Notes: generated by a model from the letters alone, not told the origin. A stretch of 64,000 nt of DNA from Polaribacter glomeratus (GCF_002954665.1 NZ_MSCM01000002.1:592767-656766), one strand, 5' to 3'; shown: positions 54,442 to 63,925, numbered from the stretch's first letter. Numbers and translations are program-made.

Positions 54442-57072
54442 TTGGCAAAATCAACCGCTAAAAAGGTAACTCCTTTAATGAAACAATACAATGCCATCAA
54501 GAAAAAATATCCTGATGCTATGCTGTTGTTTAGAGTTGGCGATTTTTACGAAACTTTTGGTGAAGACGCCAAAAAAGCCGCACATGTTTTAGGAATTACA
54601 CTTACAAAACGAGGCGCAGGTAGCGAAACAGAAACTGCTTTAGCGGGTTTTCCGCATCATTCTATAAATACCTATTTGCCAAAATTAGTAAAAGCGGGCA
54701 TGCGTGTTGCCATTTGCGATCAATTAGAAGATCCTAAAATGACCAAAACCATTGTAAAACGTGGTGTTACAGAATTAATTACTCCAGGAGTTTCTTTAAA
54801 CGACGAAGTTTTACAATCTAAAACCAATAATTTTTTAGCGGCTGTTCATTTTGAAACTTCTACTCGCTCAGCATTAAATAAACAACTCGGAATTTCATTT
54901 TTAGACGTTTCTACGGGCGAATATTTAGTTGCACAAGGTAATGCGGAGTATATTGATAAATTATTGCAGAATTTTAATCCTAGTGAGGTTTTGGTGCAAA
55001 AACAACATAAACAACAGTTTTTAGAATTGTTCGAAAACAGATATTATACCTTTTATTTAGATGATTGGGTTTTTCAACCTGAATATGCAAACGAAACCTT
55101 ACAAAATCATTTTGAAGTAAAAACTTTAAAAGGATTTGGAATTGAAGATCTTAAAAACGGAATTATTGCAGCCGGAGCCGTATTGTATTATTTATCGGAA
55201 ACACAACATAATCAGCTAAAACACATACAAGCGATTAGCCGAATTGCAGAAGACAATTACGTTTGGATGGATCGTTTTACAGTAAGAAATTTAGAATTGT
55301 ACAATTCGAATTCTGCAAATGCCGTTACACTTTTAAATGTAATTGACAAAACCATTTCGCCAATGGGCGGACGCTTATTAAAACGTTGGTTGGCGCTTCC
55401 TTTAAAAAATATCGACGAGATTAAAAATCGTCATGAATTGGTAAAGTTTTTTATAGATTCTGATGAGTTTTCTAAAACAACTTCTTATCAATTAAAACAA
55501 ATTTCTGATATAGAAAGACTTATATCTAAAGTAGCAACTGGCAAAGCATCACCTAGAGAAATTATCTATTTAAAAAATTCTTTAAAAGCAATTTTACCCA
55601 TAAAAGCATCCGCAGAAAAAAGTAAAAATAAAACGGTTCAGAATCTTGGCAATCAGTTGCATTCTTGTACCGTTTTAATTGATAAGATTACAGAAACGTT
55701 GTTTGATGATGCACCTGTAAACATCAATAAAGGAAATGCAATTGCAGTTGGCGTTCATCAAGAATTAGATGATTTACGTGCAATTTCTAGCACTGGAAAA
55801 CAGTATTTAGATGATATGCTGGCGCGTGAAACCGAAAGAACCGGAATTTCTAGTTTAAAAATTTCGTTCAATAATGTTTTTGGGTATTATATTGAGGTAA
55901 GAAATACACATAAAGACAAAGTGCCGCAAGAATGGATTCGCAAACAAACCTTGGTAAATGCAGAGCGTTATATTACTGAAGAACTTAAAGAATACGAAAC
56001 GAAAATTTTAGGTGCAGAAGAGAAGATTGCCAAAATAGAGCAAGAAATATTTTCTAAATTATTGCAATATATCATTCAGTTTGTACAAATTGTGCAAGAA
56101 AATGCGCAAATAATTGCAAAAATAGATTGCCTTTTATCTTTTTCTGTATTAGCTGTTGATAACAATTATGTGCGTCCACAAATGGATGAAAGTACAGATT
56201 TAGAGATTAAAAATGGGCGTCATCCGGTTATTGAAAAACAGTTACCAATAGATCAAACTTATATTGCAAATGATGTTGTTTTAAACAGAAATCAGCAACA
56301 AATAATTATGATTACTGGGCCAAATATGTCTGGTAAATCTGCAATTTTACGTCAAACTGCATTGATTGTTTTACTAGCGCAAATGGGAAGCTATGTGCCT
56401 GCCCAAAATGCAAAAATTGGTATTGTTGATAAAGTTTTTACAAGAGTTGGCGCAAGCGATAATATTTCTATGGGCGAATCTACGTTTATGGTAGAAATGA
56501 ACGAAACGGCTTCCATCCTAAATAATCTTTCTGAACGCAGTTTGGTTTTGTTAGATGAAATTGGTCGTGGAACATCTACGTATGACGGAATTTCTATTGC
56601 TTGGGCAATTACAGAGTTTTTGCACGAGCATCCATCAAAAGCAAAAACATTGTTTGCTACACATTATCACGAACTCAATGAAATGACCACCACTTTTGAG
56701 CGTATTAAAAACTTTAATGTGTCTGTAAAAGAATTAAAAGACACTATTATTTTCTTGCGTAAATTGGTTTCTGGTGGCTCTAATCACAGTTTTGGTATTC
56801 ACGTTGCAAAACTAGCCGGAATGCCAAATATGGTGATTCATAGAGCGAATAAAATTTTGGCACAACTAGAAAAAAACAATAAAAATAAAGACGTTAAAGA
56901 CGTTTTAAAACAGAATCAGCATGAAGAAATGCAGCTTAGCTTTTTTCAGTTAGATGACCCAATTTTAGAAAATATTAGAGAAGAAATTTTAACAATTAAT
57001 ATTGATACTTTGACGCCTATTGAAGCTTTAATGAAATTAAATGAGATTAAAAGGATGTTGGTGAAAAAGTAA
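54442..57072 (+). CDS. mutS: DNA mismatch repair protein MutS
   Basis: Recognises mismatches and starts repair with MutL. 876 residues from TTG 54442; the start is supported by MAKSTAKKVTPLMKQYNAIKKKYPDA as in relatives. Mismatch-binding FRVGDFYETFGEDA, connector and lever domains, Walker A TGPNMSGKS, SMGESTFMVEMNE, Walker B LVLLDEIGRGTSTYDG and ATHYHELNEM are all present. The last residues TPIEALMKLNEIKRMLVKK are found again, as a diverged 60-bp copy, at 63926-63985. A structured repeat begins directly after the stop. A near-consensus -7 box TATCTTCG lies at 54407-54414. Confidence 0.98.
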   Translation: MAKSTAKKVTPLMKQYNAIKKKYPDAMLLFRVGDFYETFGEDAKKAAHVLGITLTKRGAGSETETALAGFPHHSINTYLPKLVKAGMRVAICDQLEDPKMTKTIVKRGVTELITPGVSLNDEVLQSKTNNFLAAVHFETSTRSALNKQLGISFLDVSTGEYLVAQGNAEYIDKLLQNFNPSEVLVQKQHKQQFLELFENRYYTFYLDDWVFQPEYANETLQNHFEVKTLKGFGIEDLKNGIIAAGAVLYYLSETQHNQLKHIQAISRIAEDNYVWMDRFTVRNLELYNSNSANAVTLLNVIDKTISPMGGRLLKRWLALPLKNIDEIKNRHELVKFFIDSDEFSKTTSYQLKQISDIERLISKVATGKASPREIIYLKNSLKAILPIKASAEKSKNKTVQNLGNQLHSCTVLIDKITETLFDDAPVNINKGNAIAVGVHQELDDLRAISSTGKQYLDDMLARETERTGISSLKISFNNVFGYYIEVRNTHKDKVPQEWIRKQTLVNAERYITEELKEYETKILGAEEKIAKIEQEIFSKLLQYIIQFVQIVQENAQIIAKIDCLLSFSVLAVDNNYVRPQMDESTDLEIKNGRHPVIEKQLPIDQTYIANDVVLNRNQQQIIMITGPNMSGKSAILRQTALIVLLAQMGSYVPAQNAKIGIVDKVFTRVGASDNISMGESTFMVEMNETASILNNLSERSLVLLDEIGRGTSTYDGISIAWAITEFLHEHPSKAKTLFATHYHELNEMTTTFERIKNFNVSVKELKDTIIFLRKLVSGGSNHSFGIHVAKLAGMPNMVIHRANKILAQLEKNNKNKDVKDVLKQNQHEEMQLSFFQLDDPILENIREEILTINIDTLTPIEALMKLNEIKRMLVKK

Positions 57073-57192
57073 CGCTTACTGCAGTTTTAGTGGTGTATTA
57101 AAATGCAATTACTTTAAGTTTTAAAACAAAAATAGCAGATAAGCACAAACTTTATGGTATGCACTTAACTGCTGGTTTTTATATACCGTGTT
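57073..57192. repeat. Cassette-boundary structured repeat R1
   Basis: Runs from the mutS stop. Its 65-bp right part (57128-57192) is 62/65 identical to 59790-59854: AAAAATAGCAGATAAGC, a loop, GCACTTAACTGCT, then TTTTTATATACCGTGTT. The left part (GGTGTATTAAAATGCA near 57092) looks like a decayed partner of the right arm. Length 120, against 124 for R2. Confidence 0.75.
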
Positions 57193-57204
57193 GTGGTTTG
57201 TATT
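57190..57204 (+). repeat. 15-bp terminal inverted repeat, left copy (GTTGTGGTTTGTATT)
   Basis: Perfect reverse complement of 59719-59733. It ends 2 bp before the stop codon of the small gene, so the pair encloses the two-gene module tightly. Confidence 0.75.
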
Positions 57205-57206
57205 TA

Positions 57207-57734
57207 TTAAGTTAATATGTTCATTTCTAAATTACCTATATTATTTTCAATTGTAGGCTTTTTGTCAAACGTAACTTTATAAGCTTTATCTGAATTTCCC
57301 ATTAAATTTGTTCCTTTTTTAAAAGTATTATTTCTTATTGTCGTATTATTTCTAAACCAACAATCACCAAAGTCTACAAATTCTTCAAAAATACAGTTTT
57401 CTATAACAACATCTTTTAAGCAATGAAGTGCTGAAATATTTACTTTCCCTTTGAATTCACAATTTCTAACAGTAAAGATTCCTATGAAATTGGATCGAAA
57501 TAGGTTAAAACTGTCATCCTTTTTTTGTTCTATTTCAGGATTATTAAAGAATTTCGTATTTTCTATTGTTAAAGTTTGGAAATTTGAACATAAACTTCTA
57601 AAAGAACCTTCAATTATAACATTTTTTATTTTAATTGGATAAAAATAATTTACTCCACTAATCTTTATAAAATTATTTTCAAGGTTTATGATTATATCGT
57701 TAACTTTTTTGTTTTCTATATTTAATTTTTTCAT
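57207..57734 (-). CDS. Small beta-helix-like protein, candidate immunity partner
   Basis: 175 residues without signal peptide, predicted cytoplasmic. It consists of short repeated strands (IKNVIIEGSFRSLCSNFQTLTIENTKFFNN; IGIFTVRNCEFKGKVNISALHCLKDVVIENCIFEEFVDFGDCWFRNNTTIRNNTFKKG) typical of right-handed beta-helix or pentapeptide-like folds. It starts 2 bp after the stop of the toxin-like lipoprotein gene and the two are enclosed by inverted repeats, so an immunity role is reasonable but inferred; no known immunity family was recognised. Confidence 0.55.
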   Translation of the reverse strand: MKKLNIENKKVNDIIINLENNFIKISGVNYFYPIKIKNVIIEGSFRSLCSNFQTLTIENTKFFNNPEIEQKKDDSFNLFRSNFIGIFTVRNCEFKGKVNISALHCLKDVVIENCIFEEFVDFGDCWFRNNTTIRNNTFKKGTNLMGNSDKAYKVTFDKKPTIENNIGNLEMNILT

Positions 57735-57736
57735 TC

Positions 57737-59611
57737 TTATGGGATAAACATATTAGAAATCTTTATTAAACTACCATCTAAATTTTTGTATAAATAAATT
57801 GTGACATTTACTTCTCCTAAAATATTTAATCCAGTAAATATTTTGAACTCATCATTGGATAACGTATTACCTAAATTTAAATCATTTACTTTTTCATATG
57901 CCTTTAACAAAGCTTCTTTTTCTCCACCTGCTTTTGTTACTAAATTATTTAATTTGTGACCAACATTTCCGAAGATGTGGTACATGTCATTACTATTACT
58001 GATGACAGCCTTGTAACCTCTAGCGAGAGATTTATTAATTTTAAAAAGCTTAAGATAAGTTTTAAATATTTTAGCAGTTTTTTTAGCGAGTTTTGCAAAT
58101 TTAGCAAGAGCTTTCATTAATTTTCCTGCAGGAAAAACTCCAATTAAAGCAAAGGCTAGTTCAGTTGTTCCGTCAGTATAATTTCCACTATTAAAAGCTG
58201 ATATAGAGTTTTTAAGAGAATTAAGTTCAGCAATTCCAGGTATTAAATCTGGAATAATTTCATACATTACTTCTACTAAAATTTCTCCAAATTCTTGCCA
58301 TTCTTCTGCCGTTTGTGGTAATTGGATTCCTAAAGATGCAAAATTTGGCAGGAAATTGATAAACAAAGAATTTTGAGTAATTGTTTGTTGGTCGAATATT
58401 GAAAGTTGGCTAATATCATTTAGAGAACTTAAGTCGTATTGATTTGAAATAGTATAAATTTCCAATATTTTTCGAGAAATTAAGTTCCTATCATTATTTG
58501 ATAAACTATTATTGAACTCTAGACTGTTAAAAAGACTATTAAAATCGGTAAAAATATTTTGATTTTTTGCATTTAAAATATTTCCAACCAGTTTTGTAAA
58601 GCTCTGATTCTCGAAATCTGTACTTAATGTATTTGTATTTGTGGCGTTTCTAAGAATATCAATTGCTTTAATAATAAAATTATAAGCTTCATCTGTAATT
58701 TTACCACTGTTTATATCTTCTGATAGTGGTATGTAATTTTGACCTAGAAAATTTGAAATAATTTGTTTACTATAATTTATAGTACCATCTAATGGAGTCT
58801 CAAGAAATGATTTCTGTTCTGTAGTTAAAGAATTAAAAAAATTATTAATTGTATATTTTTCTGGTGAAAAATTAATTGCAGTATTAAATGCACTTTCTGA
58901 ACTAGAACTATTTCCACTACTAGAAGAACCACCTCCACTACTTGGCCTACCACTATTACTACCTGGATTACCTTGACCAGAACCACCACTTGTAACTTTA
59001 CAAACATATTGTAACTCTACATTTTTACAAGAAGTTCCTGCCAAGTGTGCGTAAGAATAAAAACACCATACTTCATATCCGCAAATGACCTCAGTTTTTA
59101 AAGATGATTTTTTTAATAAGAATTTAGAATTAAAATCAATTTCTGTTACTTCTTTAGTTCCACTAAAAGTATAGGAGTCGTGTTCTTCATAATATGTTAT
59201 TTTATTTTCAGGAAAATATTTTACCATATAAGCCTTAGGTATATCTAGACTATCTATTTCTAAAATTAAATTTTCAAAACTATCAACTTCACTATTTTCA
59301 CTCTCAATAAATAATGTATATGTAGTTTTACCATTTAAAGTTACTTTTTTTACTTTACTGGAATCAATATTAAAACTTGGTAAATTATTTTTCTTTAAAT
59401 CATTCTTACTAACCTTAGAGGTAAGTTTATTTAAAAGGTTGTTAAATTTTGGTTGATAATTGTTTTCATTTATACTAAACTCCTCAACAATAATATTGTT
59501 AGAACTTTTTATCGTAATGTTTTCATCAAGTTGATTAGGTTCTTTTTCACAATTAAAGAATAATAAGGACATTCCAAAGAAGAGAATTCCAAGTTTGAGA
59601 TAGTTTTTCAA
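57737..59611 (-). CDS. Lipoprotein with toxin-like C-terminal domain
   Basis: 624 residues. Signal peptide with lipobox (SLLFFNC, Cys21); N-terminal domain to about 205 with four Cys (VICGYEVWCFYSYAHLAGTSCKNVELQYVC); a Gly/Ser linker at 208-240; a helical region; a hydrophobic/basic segment near 480-540 (TELAFALIGVFPAGKLMKALAKFAKLAKK) like pre-toxin regions; then about 80 C-terminal residues HIFGNVGHKLNNLV to DGSLIKISNMFIP, a pattern like BECR-fold or CdiA-CT RNase toxins (N-terminal His, C-terminal Gly-Ser/Ile-Lys strand). The downstream small gene would be its immunity. Family name not certain. Confidence 0.55.
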   Translation of the reverse strand: MKNYLKLGILFFGMSLLFFNCEKEPNQLDENITIKSSNNIIVEEFSINENNYQPKFNNLLNKLTSKVSKNDLKKNNLPSFNIDSSKVKKVTLNGKTTYTLFIESENSEVDSFENLILEIDSLDIPKAYMVKYFPENKITYYEEHDSYTFSGTKEVTEIDFNSKFLLKKSSLKTEVICGYEVWCFYSYAHLAGTSCKNVELQYVCKVTSGGSGQGNPGSNSGRPSSGGGSSSSGNSSSSESAFNTAINFSPEKYTINNFFNSLTTEQKSFLETPLDGTINYSKQIISNFLGQNYIPLSEDINSGKITDEAYNFIIKAIDILRNATNTNTLSTDFENQSFTKLVGNILNAKNQNIFTDFNSLFNSLEFNNSLSNNDRNLISRKILEIYTISNQYDLSSLNDISQLSIFDQQTITQNSLFINFLPNFASLGIQLPQTAEEWQEFGEILVEVMYEIIPDLIPGIAELNSLKNSISAFNSGNYTDGTTELAFALIGVFPAGKLMKALAKFAKLAKKTAKIFKTYLKLFKINKSLARGYKAVISNSNDMYHIFGNVGHKLNNLVTKAGGEKEALLKAYEKVNDLNLGNTLSNDEFKIFTGLNILGEVNVTIYLYKNLDGSLIKISNMFIP

Positions 59612-59718
59612 TTTTCTGTTTTTAATAATTTTCTGTTTTTAAAGTTAGTGATTAGTATTCAATTTTTGTAAATAAGCGGTCATCTTTTTATTATTCGATT
59701 CAGCTTTTAGATGAGCGA

Positions 59719-59733
59719 AATACAAACCACAAC
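59719..59733 (-). repeat. 15-bp terminal inverted repeat, right copy (AATACAAACCACAAC)
   Basis: Perfect reverse complement of 57190-57204; immediately followed by structured repeat R2. Confidence 0.75.
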
Positions 59734-59854
59734 GGTTGGGTATATGAAAAGTAGCAGATTAAATTAACTACAACTTTCCGCTTAAAAATAAAAATAGCAG
59801 ATAAGCACAAACTTTATGGTTTGCACTTAACTGCTATTTTTTATATACCGTGTT
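59731..59854. repeat. Cassette-boundary structured repeat R2, long imperfect palindrome
   Basis: Left arm GGTATATGAAAAGTAGCAG (59739-59757) pairs with right arm CTGCTATTTTTTATATACC (59832-59850), 17 of 19 positions. Inside is a second hairpin (AGCAG-x-TAAG ... CTTA-x-CTGCT). The right 65 bp match R1. The folded form resembles the single-strand attC type of structure, but canonical integron core sites are not both present. Confidence 0.75.
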
Positions 59855-59890
59855 ACCTGTAATGCATACTTTGTTTCTTAATTCAATTTA

Positions 59891-61165
59891 TTATTGATAT
59901 GCTTCGAAACAGTAAACATTCAGATGTGATAATGCAATAATTTTAGCAGGATTGCCATTTTCTGACTCAAACACGTAAACAGCATTTGTTTTAAAATTAT
60001 TGGTACTAGATTCTTCTAAATTACCAGCATTAATTTTCCAAACATGTTTACCTGTATTAACGTCTATAGCATGTAATTTACCTGTAGATCCGCCTACAAA
60101 ATAAACAATACCGTTTAAATAACTCATTCTACCACTTGTTCCAGAACTTTCTGTTTTCCAAATAATATTTCCATTTTCTGGGTTTAAGCAATAGGTATTA
60201 GTGTCTTCATTATTCGCTATAATTTTATCATCTTCTATGATAAAACCTGAAAAAAGAAAATCTTGTGGAAAATCTCTAACCCAAACTTGATTACCTGTTG
60301 CGATATCATGACAAACTAATTGATGCCCAATATTTGCGTAAAATTTACCTTGATAAATTACAGGTGGTGCTAGAACAACACCATTAATATTTGGTTCATT
60401 CATTTCTTTTTTTTCATACACCCATTCATTAGTTTCGTAATTATATAAACCTAAATAAGTTTGCCAATCATTAATAGAGTTTACGTTTTGTGGTTCTTGC
60501 CAAGTAACGACTAAATGTTGTACACTACTATACATATACGGTTCTATTCTTGTAACATCTCCTATTCTATAACCTGGCGCAATATTATTAATTGTAAAAT
60601 TAGGAATAATAAACTCATTCAATTCTCCTGTTTCTAAACTGCCTTTAAAAGCAACTTTTTCTGAATATTGTTGAAACTGGGTTGTAGATTGTCCAAATGT
60701 AAAATAGCTTGCATTTAAACCTGATAAATGAACAAGAAAAGGTTCATTTCTCTCAAATTTCCATTGAGTAGTACCATCATCTAAATTAATACAATAACTT
60801 TTATTACCTGTTTGATACGTTAATAAATTATTATTTTGGTATTTTTCAAAGATGATTATTTGGTTTGAATAAGGTAAATAATTATCATTCCATTGCCAAA
60901 TAATTTCTCCGTTGTTCGGATTAACCATTGATAAAAACTTACTGTTTTTACCATTAGTTGTTGGTATAGCAATATTACCATTGTAATAGATTGCATCACT
61001 TATGTAACCATTAGATACAGCGTTTTGATTGTGTAATGATTTTTTCCATTGATAGGGTAATGAAGTAATAATCCCATCTTCATCTGTTTGTGTATTAGAA
61101 TTATCATCTTTATGGCAAGATGCCATAAAGATGATAAATACTAGTACTGTTGATATATATTTCAT
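59891..61165 (-). CDS. PQQ-like beta-propeller lipoprotein
   Basis: 424 residues with lipobox (IFMASCHKDD, about Cys17). Repeats of the outer-membrane PQQ-propeller type: MVNPNNGEIIWQWNDNYLP, CINLDDGTTQWKFERNEP, CHDIATGNQVWVRDFPQD, CLNPENGNIIWKTESSG and AIDVNTGKHVWKINAGN, each with a G-x-x-x-W turn. No BamB context; no enzyme residues for PQQ dehydrogenases. Third gene of a minus-strand unit with an exported hydrolase and a lipoprotein. Confidence 0.85.
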   Translation of the reverse strand: MKYISTVLVFIIFMASCHKDDNSNTQTDEDGIITSLPYQWKKSLHNQNAVSNGYISDAIYYNGNIAIPTTNGKNSKFLSMVNPNNGEIIWQWNDNYLPYSNQIIIFEKYQNNNLLTYQTGNKSYCINLDDGTTQWKFERNEPFLVHLSGLNASYFTFGQSTTQFQQYSEKVAFKGSLETGELNEFIIPNFTINNIAPGYRIGDVTRIEPYMYSSVQHLVVTWQEPQNVNSINDWQTYLGLYNYETNEWVYEKKEMNEPNINGVVLAPPVIYQGKFYANIGHQLVCHDIATGNQVWVRDFPQDFLFSGFIIEDDKIIANNEDTNTYCLNPENGNIIWKTESSGTSGRMSYLNGIVYFVGGSTGKLHAIDVNTGKHVWKINAGNLEESSTNNFKTNAVYVFESENGNPAKIIALSHLNVYCFEAYQ

Positions 61166-61176
61166 AAGAAAATAAA

Positions 61177-62475
61177 TTAATTAGTATTGAACCAGTCAGT
61201 TCTATTAAAAATTCTTCTAAACTCAACAGCAGTCTCATCTACCCCATTCCCATCTGTAGTCATATTTCTAACTTCCAAATGGTTTGCCCCACTTACTTTA
61301 TATCTATTACCAGCAGGAATGCCTTGCAATTCTTGTGTATATTGAGGTAATAACCCATCACTTGGGTAATTTACGCTAATATTTCTAGTGCGTTGTACCC
61401 ATTTCCATTCTCCACAATCTATATCTGGAGTTCGTTTTACTGATCTTAGTTCCACTTCAATTCTTGGAGGATATGCACAAGGTATCCAAGTATTTACCCA
61501 ATAAGTTTGTGGTTCTGTTCTTGTGGTTTTTATTAAAGAACTCCAAATGTTTTCACTATCGTCTATCCAATTTCTACCTTTTTTCCATTGGGTAGCTCTA
61601 TAAATATAAGTTGCAGTAAATCCCCAAGCAAAAGGATTCCAAAAACCAGCAACACCTGTAACAACTGCTAGTGAGGTATTGTATACATAAAATCCGTTAT
61701 ACAAACCTCTAGCTGTGTTTACCATATTTACAAATTTTGTGTCATTACCATACAGGTTAGAGCTAATCATACGCCAATGAACAGGGCTATTTTCTTCTCC
61801 CCAAATAGAAATTCTAGGCAAATTACTATCGTAATCATTTATAGCATCTATGGTAGGGCTTCCTACTTTTAAATCATTATTGGTAACGGGAGTACCTTGT
61901 AAGCCTTGAACCAAATCATTGTCAATAAACTGATCGCATAAAACATTGGTTGCCAAATTTGACACAATACCCCAGGGTAAAGAAAATACTTGAGATAAAG
62001 GACCATCTGCTATTTTATTACAAGCATTTTGAGCGGCTCTTTCTACACTGCCATCTATTAAAGAGTTAGAAATGGGTGCACCATAATTAGGTGAAGTAAC
62101 GGTTATATACCCTCCAAATTTTTTAGTGCCACTTCCTGTACTTCTATCTGCATCTCTTAACATTAAACCTCCCATACTATGCCCAATTCCTAAATTTTGA
62201 GGATTGTTTGCACCACTAGCGCTATTACCATAACGCATATTCATAGAATTAATTACTTGGTTTGCTGCATTTGTTATACCATTATCTGTATTATATGTAG
62301 TTCTAAGGTTATTTAATTTGCGCTCATCATTAAAAATTCGTTCATAATGTTGCCAAGAACTAGCATCTCCGTCCAAGCCATGAACCCATGCTACGTTTCT
62401 ATCTTGTGCATTAGCATTTAGTGCGCTAAATGTAAATATAAGTAAAAGTGATATTTTTTGTATTATCTTTTTCAT
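61177..62475 (-). CDS. Exported lipase-like alpha/beta hydrolase (PGAP1/esterase-like)
   Basis: 432 residues; signal peptide (FSALNANAQ). NVAWVHGLDGDASSWQHYERIF resembles the oxyanion region of PGAP1-like hydrolases, and LGIGHSMGGLMLRDAD contains the nucleophile Ser100 in GHSMGG, followed by ITVTSPNYGAPISNS. The C-terminal third (from about 330, YWVNTWIPCAYPPRIEVELRSVKRTPDIDCGEWKW) is Trp/Cys-rich and not like known lipases. The C-terminal SGANHLEVRNMTTDGNG carries a possible catalytic His. Close linkage (4 bp) to the lipoprotein gene upstream. Confidence 0.8.
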   Translation of the reverse strand: MKKIIQKISLLLIFTFSALNANAQDRNVAWVHGLDGDASSWQHYERIFNDERKLNNLRTTYNTDNGITNAANQVINSMNMRYGNSASGANNPQNLGIGHSMGGLMLRDADRSTGSGTKKFGGYITVTSPNYGAPISNSLIDGSVERAAQNACNKIADGPLSQVFSLPWGIVSNLATNVLCDQFIDNDLVQGLQGTPVTNNDLKVGSPTIDAINDYDSNLPRISIWGEENSPVHWRMISSNLYGNDTKFVNMVNTARGLYNGFYVYNTSLAVVTGVAGFWNPFAWGFTATYIYRATQWKKGRNWIDDSENIWSSLIKTTRTEPQTYWVNTWIPCAYPPRIEVELRSVKRTPDIDCGEWKWVQRTRNISVNYPSDGLLPQYTQELQGIPAGNRYKVSGANHLEVRNMTTDGNGVDETAVEFRRIFNRTDWFNTN

Positions 62476-62479
62476 AGGT

Positions 62480-63388
62480 TTATAAATTTAAATTAAATTC
62501 CATGTCATCAATCTTGGAGTAGCTTATCATGTCTATTTCATTACCAGATAAAAGTTGAATTTTTTGTATTGTCTTTATTGCATTTAAGGATTGTACTTCT
62601 CCTTTATTATATCCAAAAAAAGTGCTTTGTAAAAGCTGATTATTACTATATATTCTAGTTCCGACAATTTTATTTAACGTTTTGTCTATCAATAAAACTG
62701 ATTCTTGGCTCATTGCTGGTTCTATATTATTTAAAGGCATACGTAAAGTTACAAAATTGTCTCCTTGCTCAATAATTGTAATAGGACTTCCAGACGATCT
62801 TTGAAGATGATTATTATCTTGTTCTAGGTCTTTAATAAATTCTTCTAAATTATCAATTAGATGATGTCCTTGCATTGTTGTAATGACATCATTAATATCT
62901 TCTGAAGAGAAATCTTTACCAATATCTTTAATTATTTTTACTAAATCACTGTGATTTGGGATTGGAATATTCTCAGTACCTAATAATGTGCCATTTGCAC
63001 CATAAAACTTAATTGTGTTTCCACTAATTACAGTTTTTACAATTTTAGGACTGTCATCAAGCAATATTTTATGTGGATTTCTAATTTTCTGACTAAAATC
63101 TAATTCTTCTATAGTTATGTCTAGTTGTCCACTTTCAAACAATTCCATTTTTATTTCTTGTTTTTCACTACTAGGATTAAGAACTGATAAATCTAAACTT
63201 GATATTGTTGTCGAGTTTATTTCATAATCTCTTGTAGTTGTCATCTTATAAGAAATTTCTAATAATGCTTTTGCCGAATTTTTAATATTTGAAACTTGTG
63301 ATGTGTTAATATAATCTTCTTGACAACTTACAAAAAATGTAGTTGTGATAAAGAGGATTATAAATTTTTGTAATCTTATTTTTTTTAT
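62480..63388 (-). CDS. Lipoprotein of unknown function with a non-canonical start codon
   Basis: An ATG at 63244 opens a 254-residue frame, but 48 more codons are open upstream and encode a clear lipoprotein signal: KKIRLQKFIILFITTTFFVSC followed by QEDYINTS. An in-frame TAA stops the reading three codons above the ATA at 63388, and no ATG, GTG or TTG occurs between. ATA AAA AAA ATA is what ATG AAA AAA ATA would become after one change, so either ATA/ATT is used or the gene lost its start. The body (ILLDDSPKIVKTVISGNTIKFYGANGTLLGTENIP; DVITTMQGHHLIDNLEEFI) is not recognised. Confidence 0.6.
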   Translation of the reverse strand: MKKIRLQKFIILFITTTFFVSCQEDYINTSQVSNIKNSAKALLEISYKMTTTRDYEINSTTISSLDLSVLNPSSEKQEIKMELFESGQLDITIEELDFSQKIRNPHKILLDDSPKIVKTVISGNTIKFYGANGTLLGTENIPIPNHSDLVKIIKDIGKDFSSEDINDVITTMQGHHLIDNLEEFIKDLEQDNNHLQRSSGSPITIIEQGDNFVTLRMPLNNIEPAMSQESVLLIDKTLNKIVGTRIYSNNQLLQSTFFGYNKGEVQSLNAIKTIQKIQLLSGNEIDMISYSKIDDMEFNLNL

Positions 63389-63925
63389 AATTTCTTAGTT
63401 TTAATAATTTTTTTACTATGTTTTTCAATTTCAATACGGTTATTTTCATAGGCAAGGTATTTTTAGTTTCGGTTTCGCATTAGAGTTAACCACCAACATC
63501 TAAATAATTAGTTCTTTTATCCCTAATTATTAGCTGTTATTGCTTAAAATATCAGTTTTTAGAATTAGAAACCTCCCAACTGTTTTTGACCTATTTTTTA
63601 TAGCTTGTAACTATTTAAACATGAGAAGGCGAATTTTTTTTTCTTTTTCTGTAGAAATTTAGCAATTATTTCTGTTTGCAAGATAAAAGCAAAAAGCATA
63701 CATGTCAATACCCATTTATGATTATCAGTTTATTATCTTTTTTAAAAAAATTAAAATTAATAGTATTAAACTTCAATAAAAAAACTGTGGAGCCTAAAAA
63801 AGTTTTTTTACTATAATTTATAGCAACAAATGTTAAAAAATTTCAACTCGTTTACTTTAAGTTGTTTTAACAATTTTTGAAATATTATTTATTAAAAAAT
63901 AGTGTGATCAAGTAAAAATAAATTA
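63389..63925. other. 537-bp AT-rich region, end of the inserted segment
   Basis: No gene recognised. It contains a perfect 9-bp inverted repeat AATAATTAG/CTAATTATT (63503-63511/63523-63531) and long A/T runs. No copy of R1/R2 was found here; the segment ends where similarity to the 3' end of mutS begins. Confidence 0.5.

Noticed and set aside
59731..59854. Canonical integron attC site
   Set aside because: GTTGGGT at 59735 fits GTTRRRY, but the matching RYYYAAC core at the other end is not present and no intI is seen; only the general folded structure is similar.
63503..63531. Inverted repeat AATAATTAG/CTAATTATT as a transposon end
   Set aside because: Single AT-only palindrome without a partner or target duplication; likely chance in AT-rich DNA.
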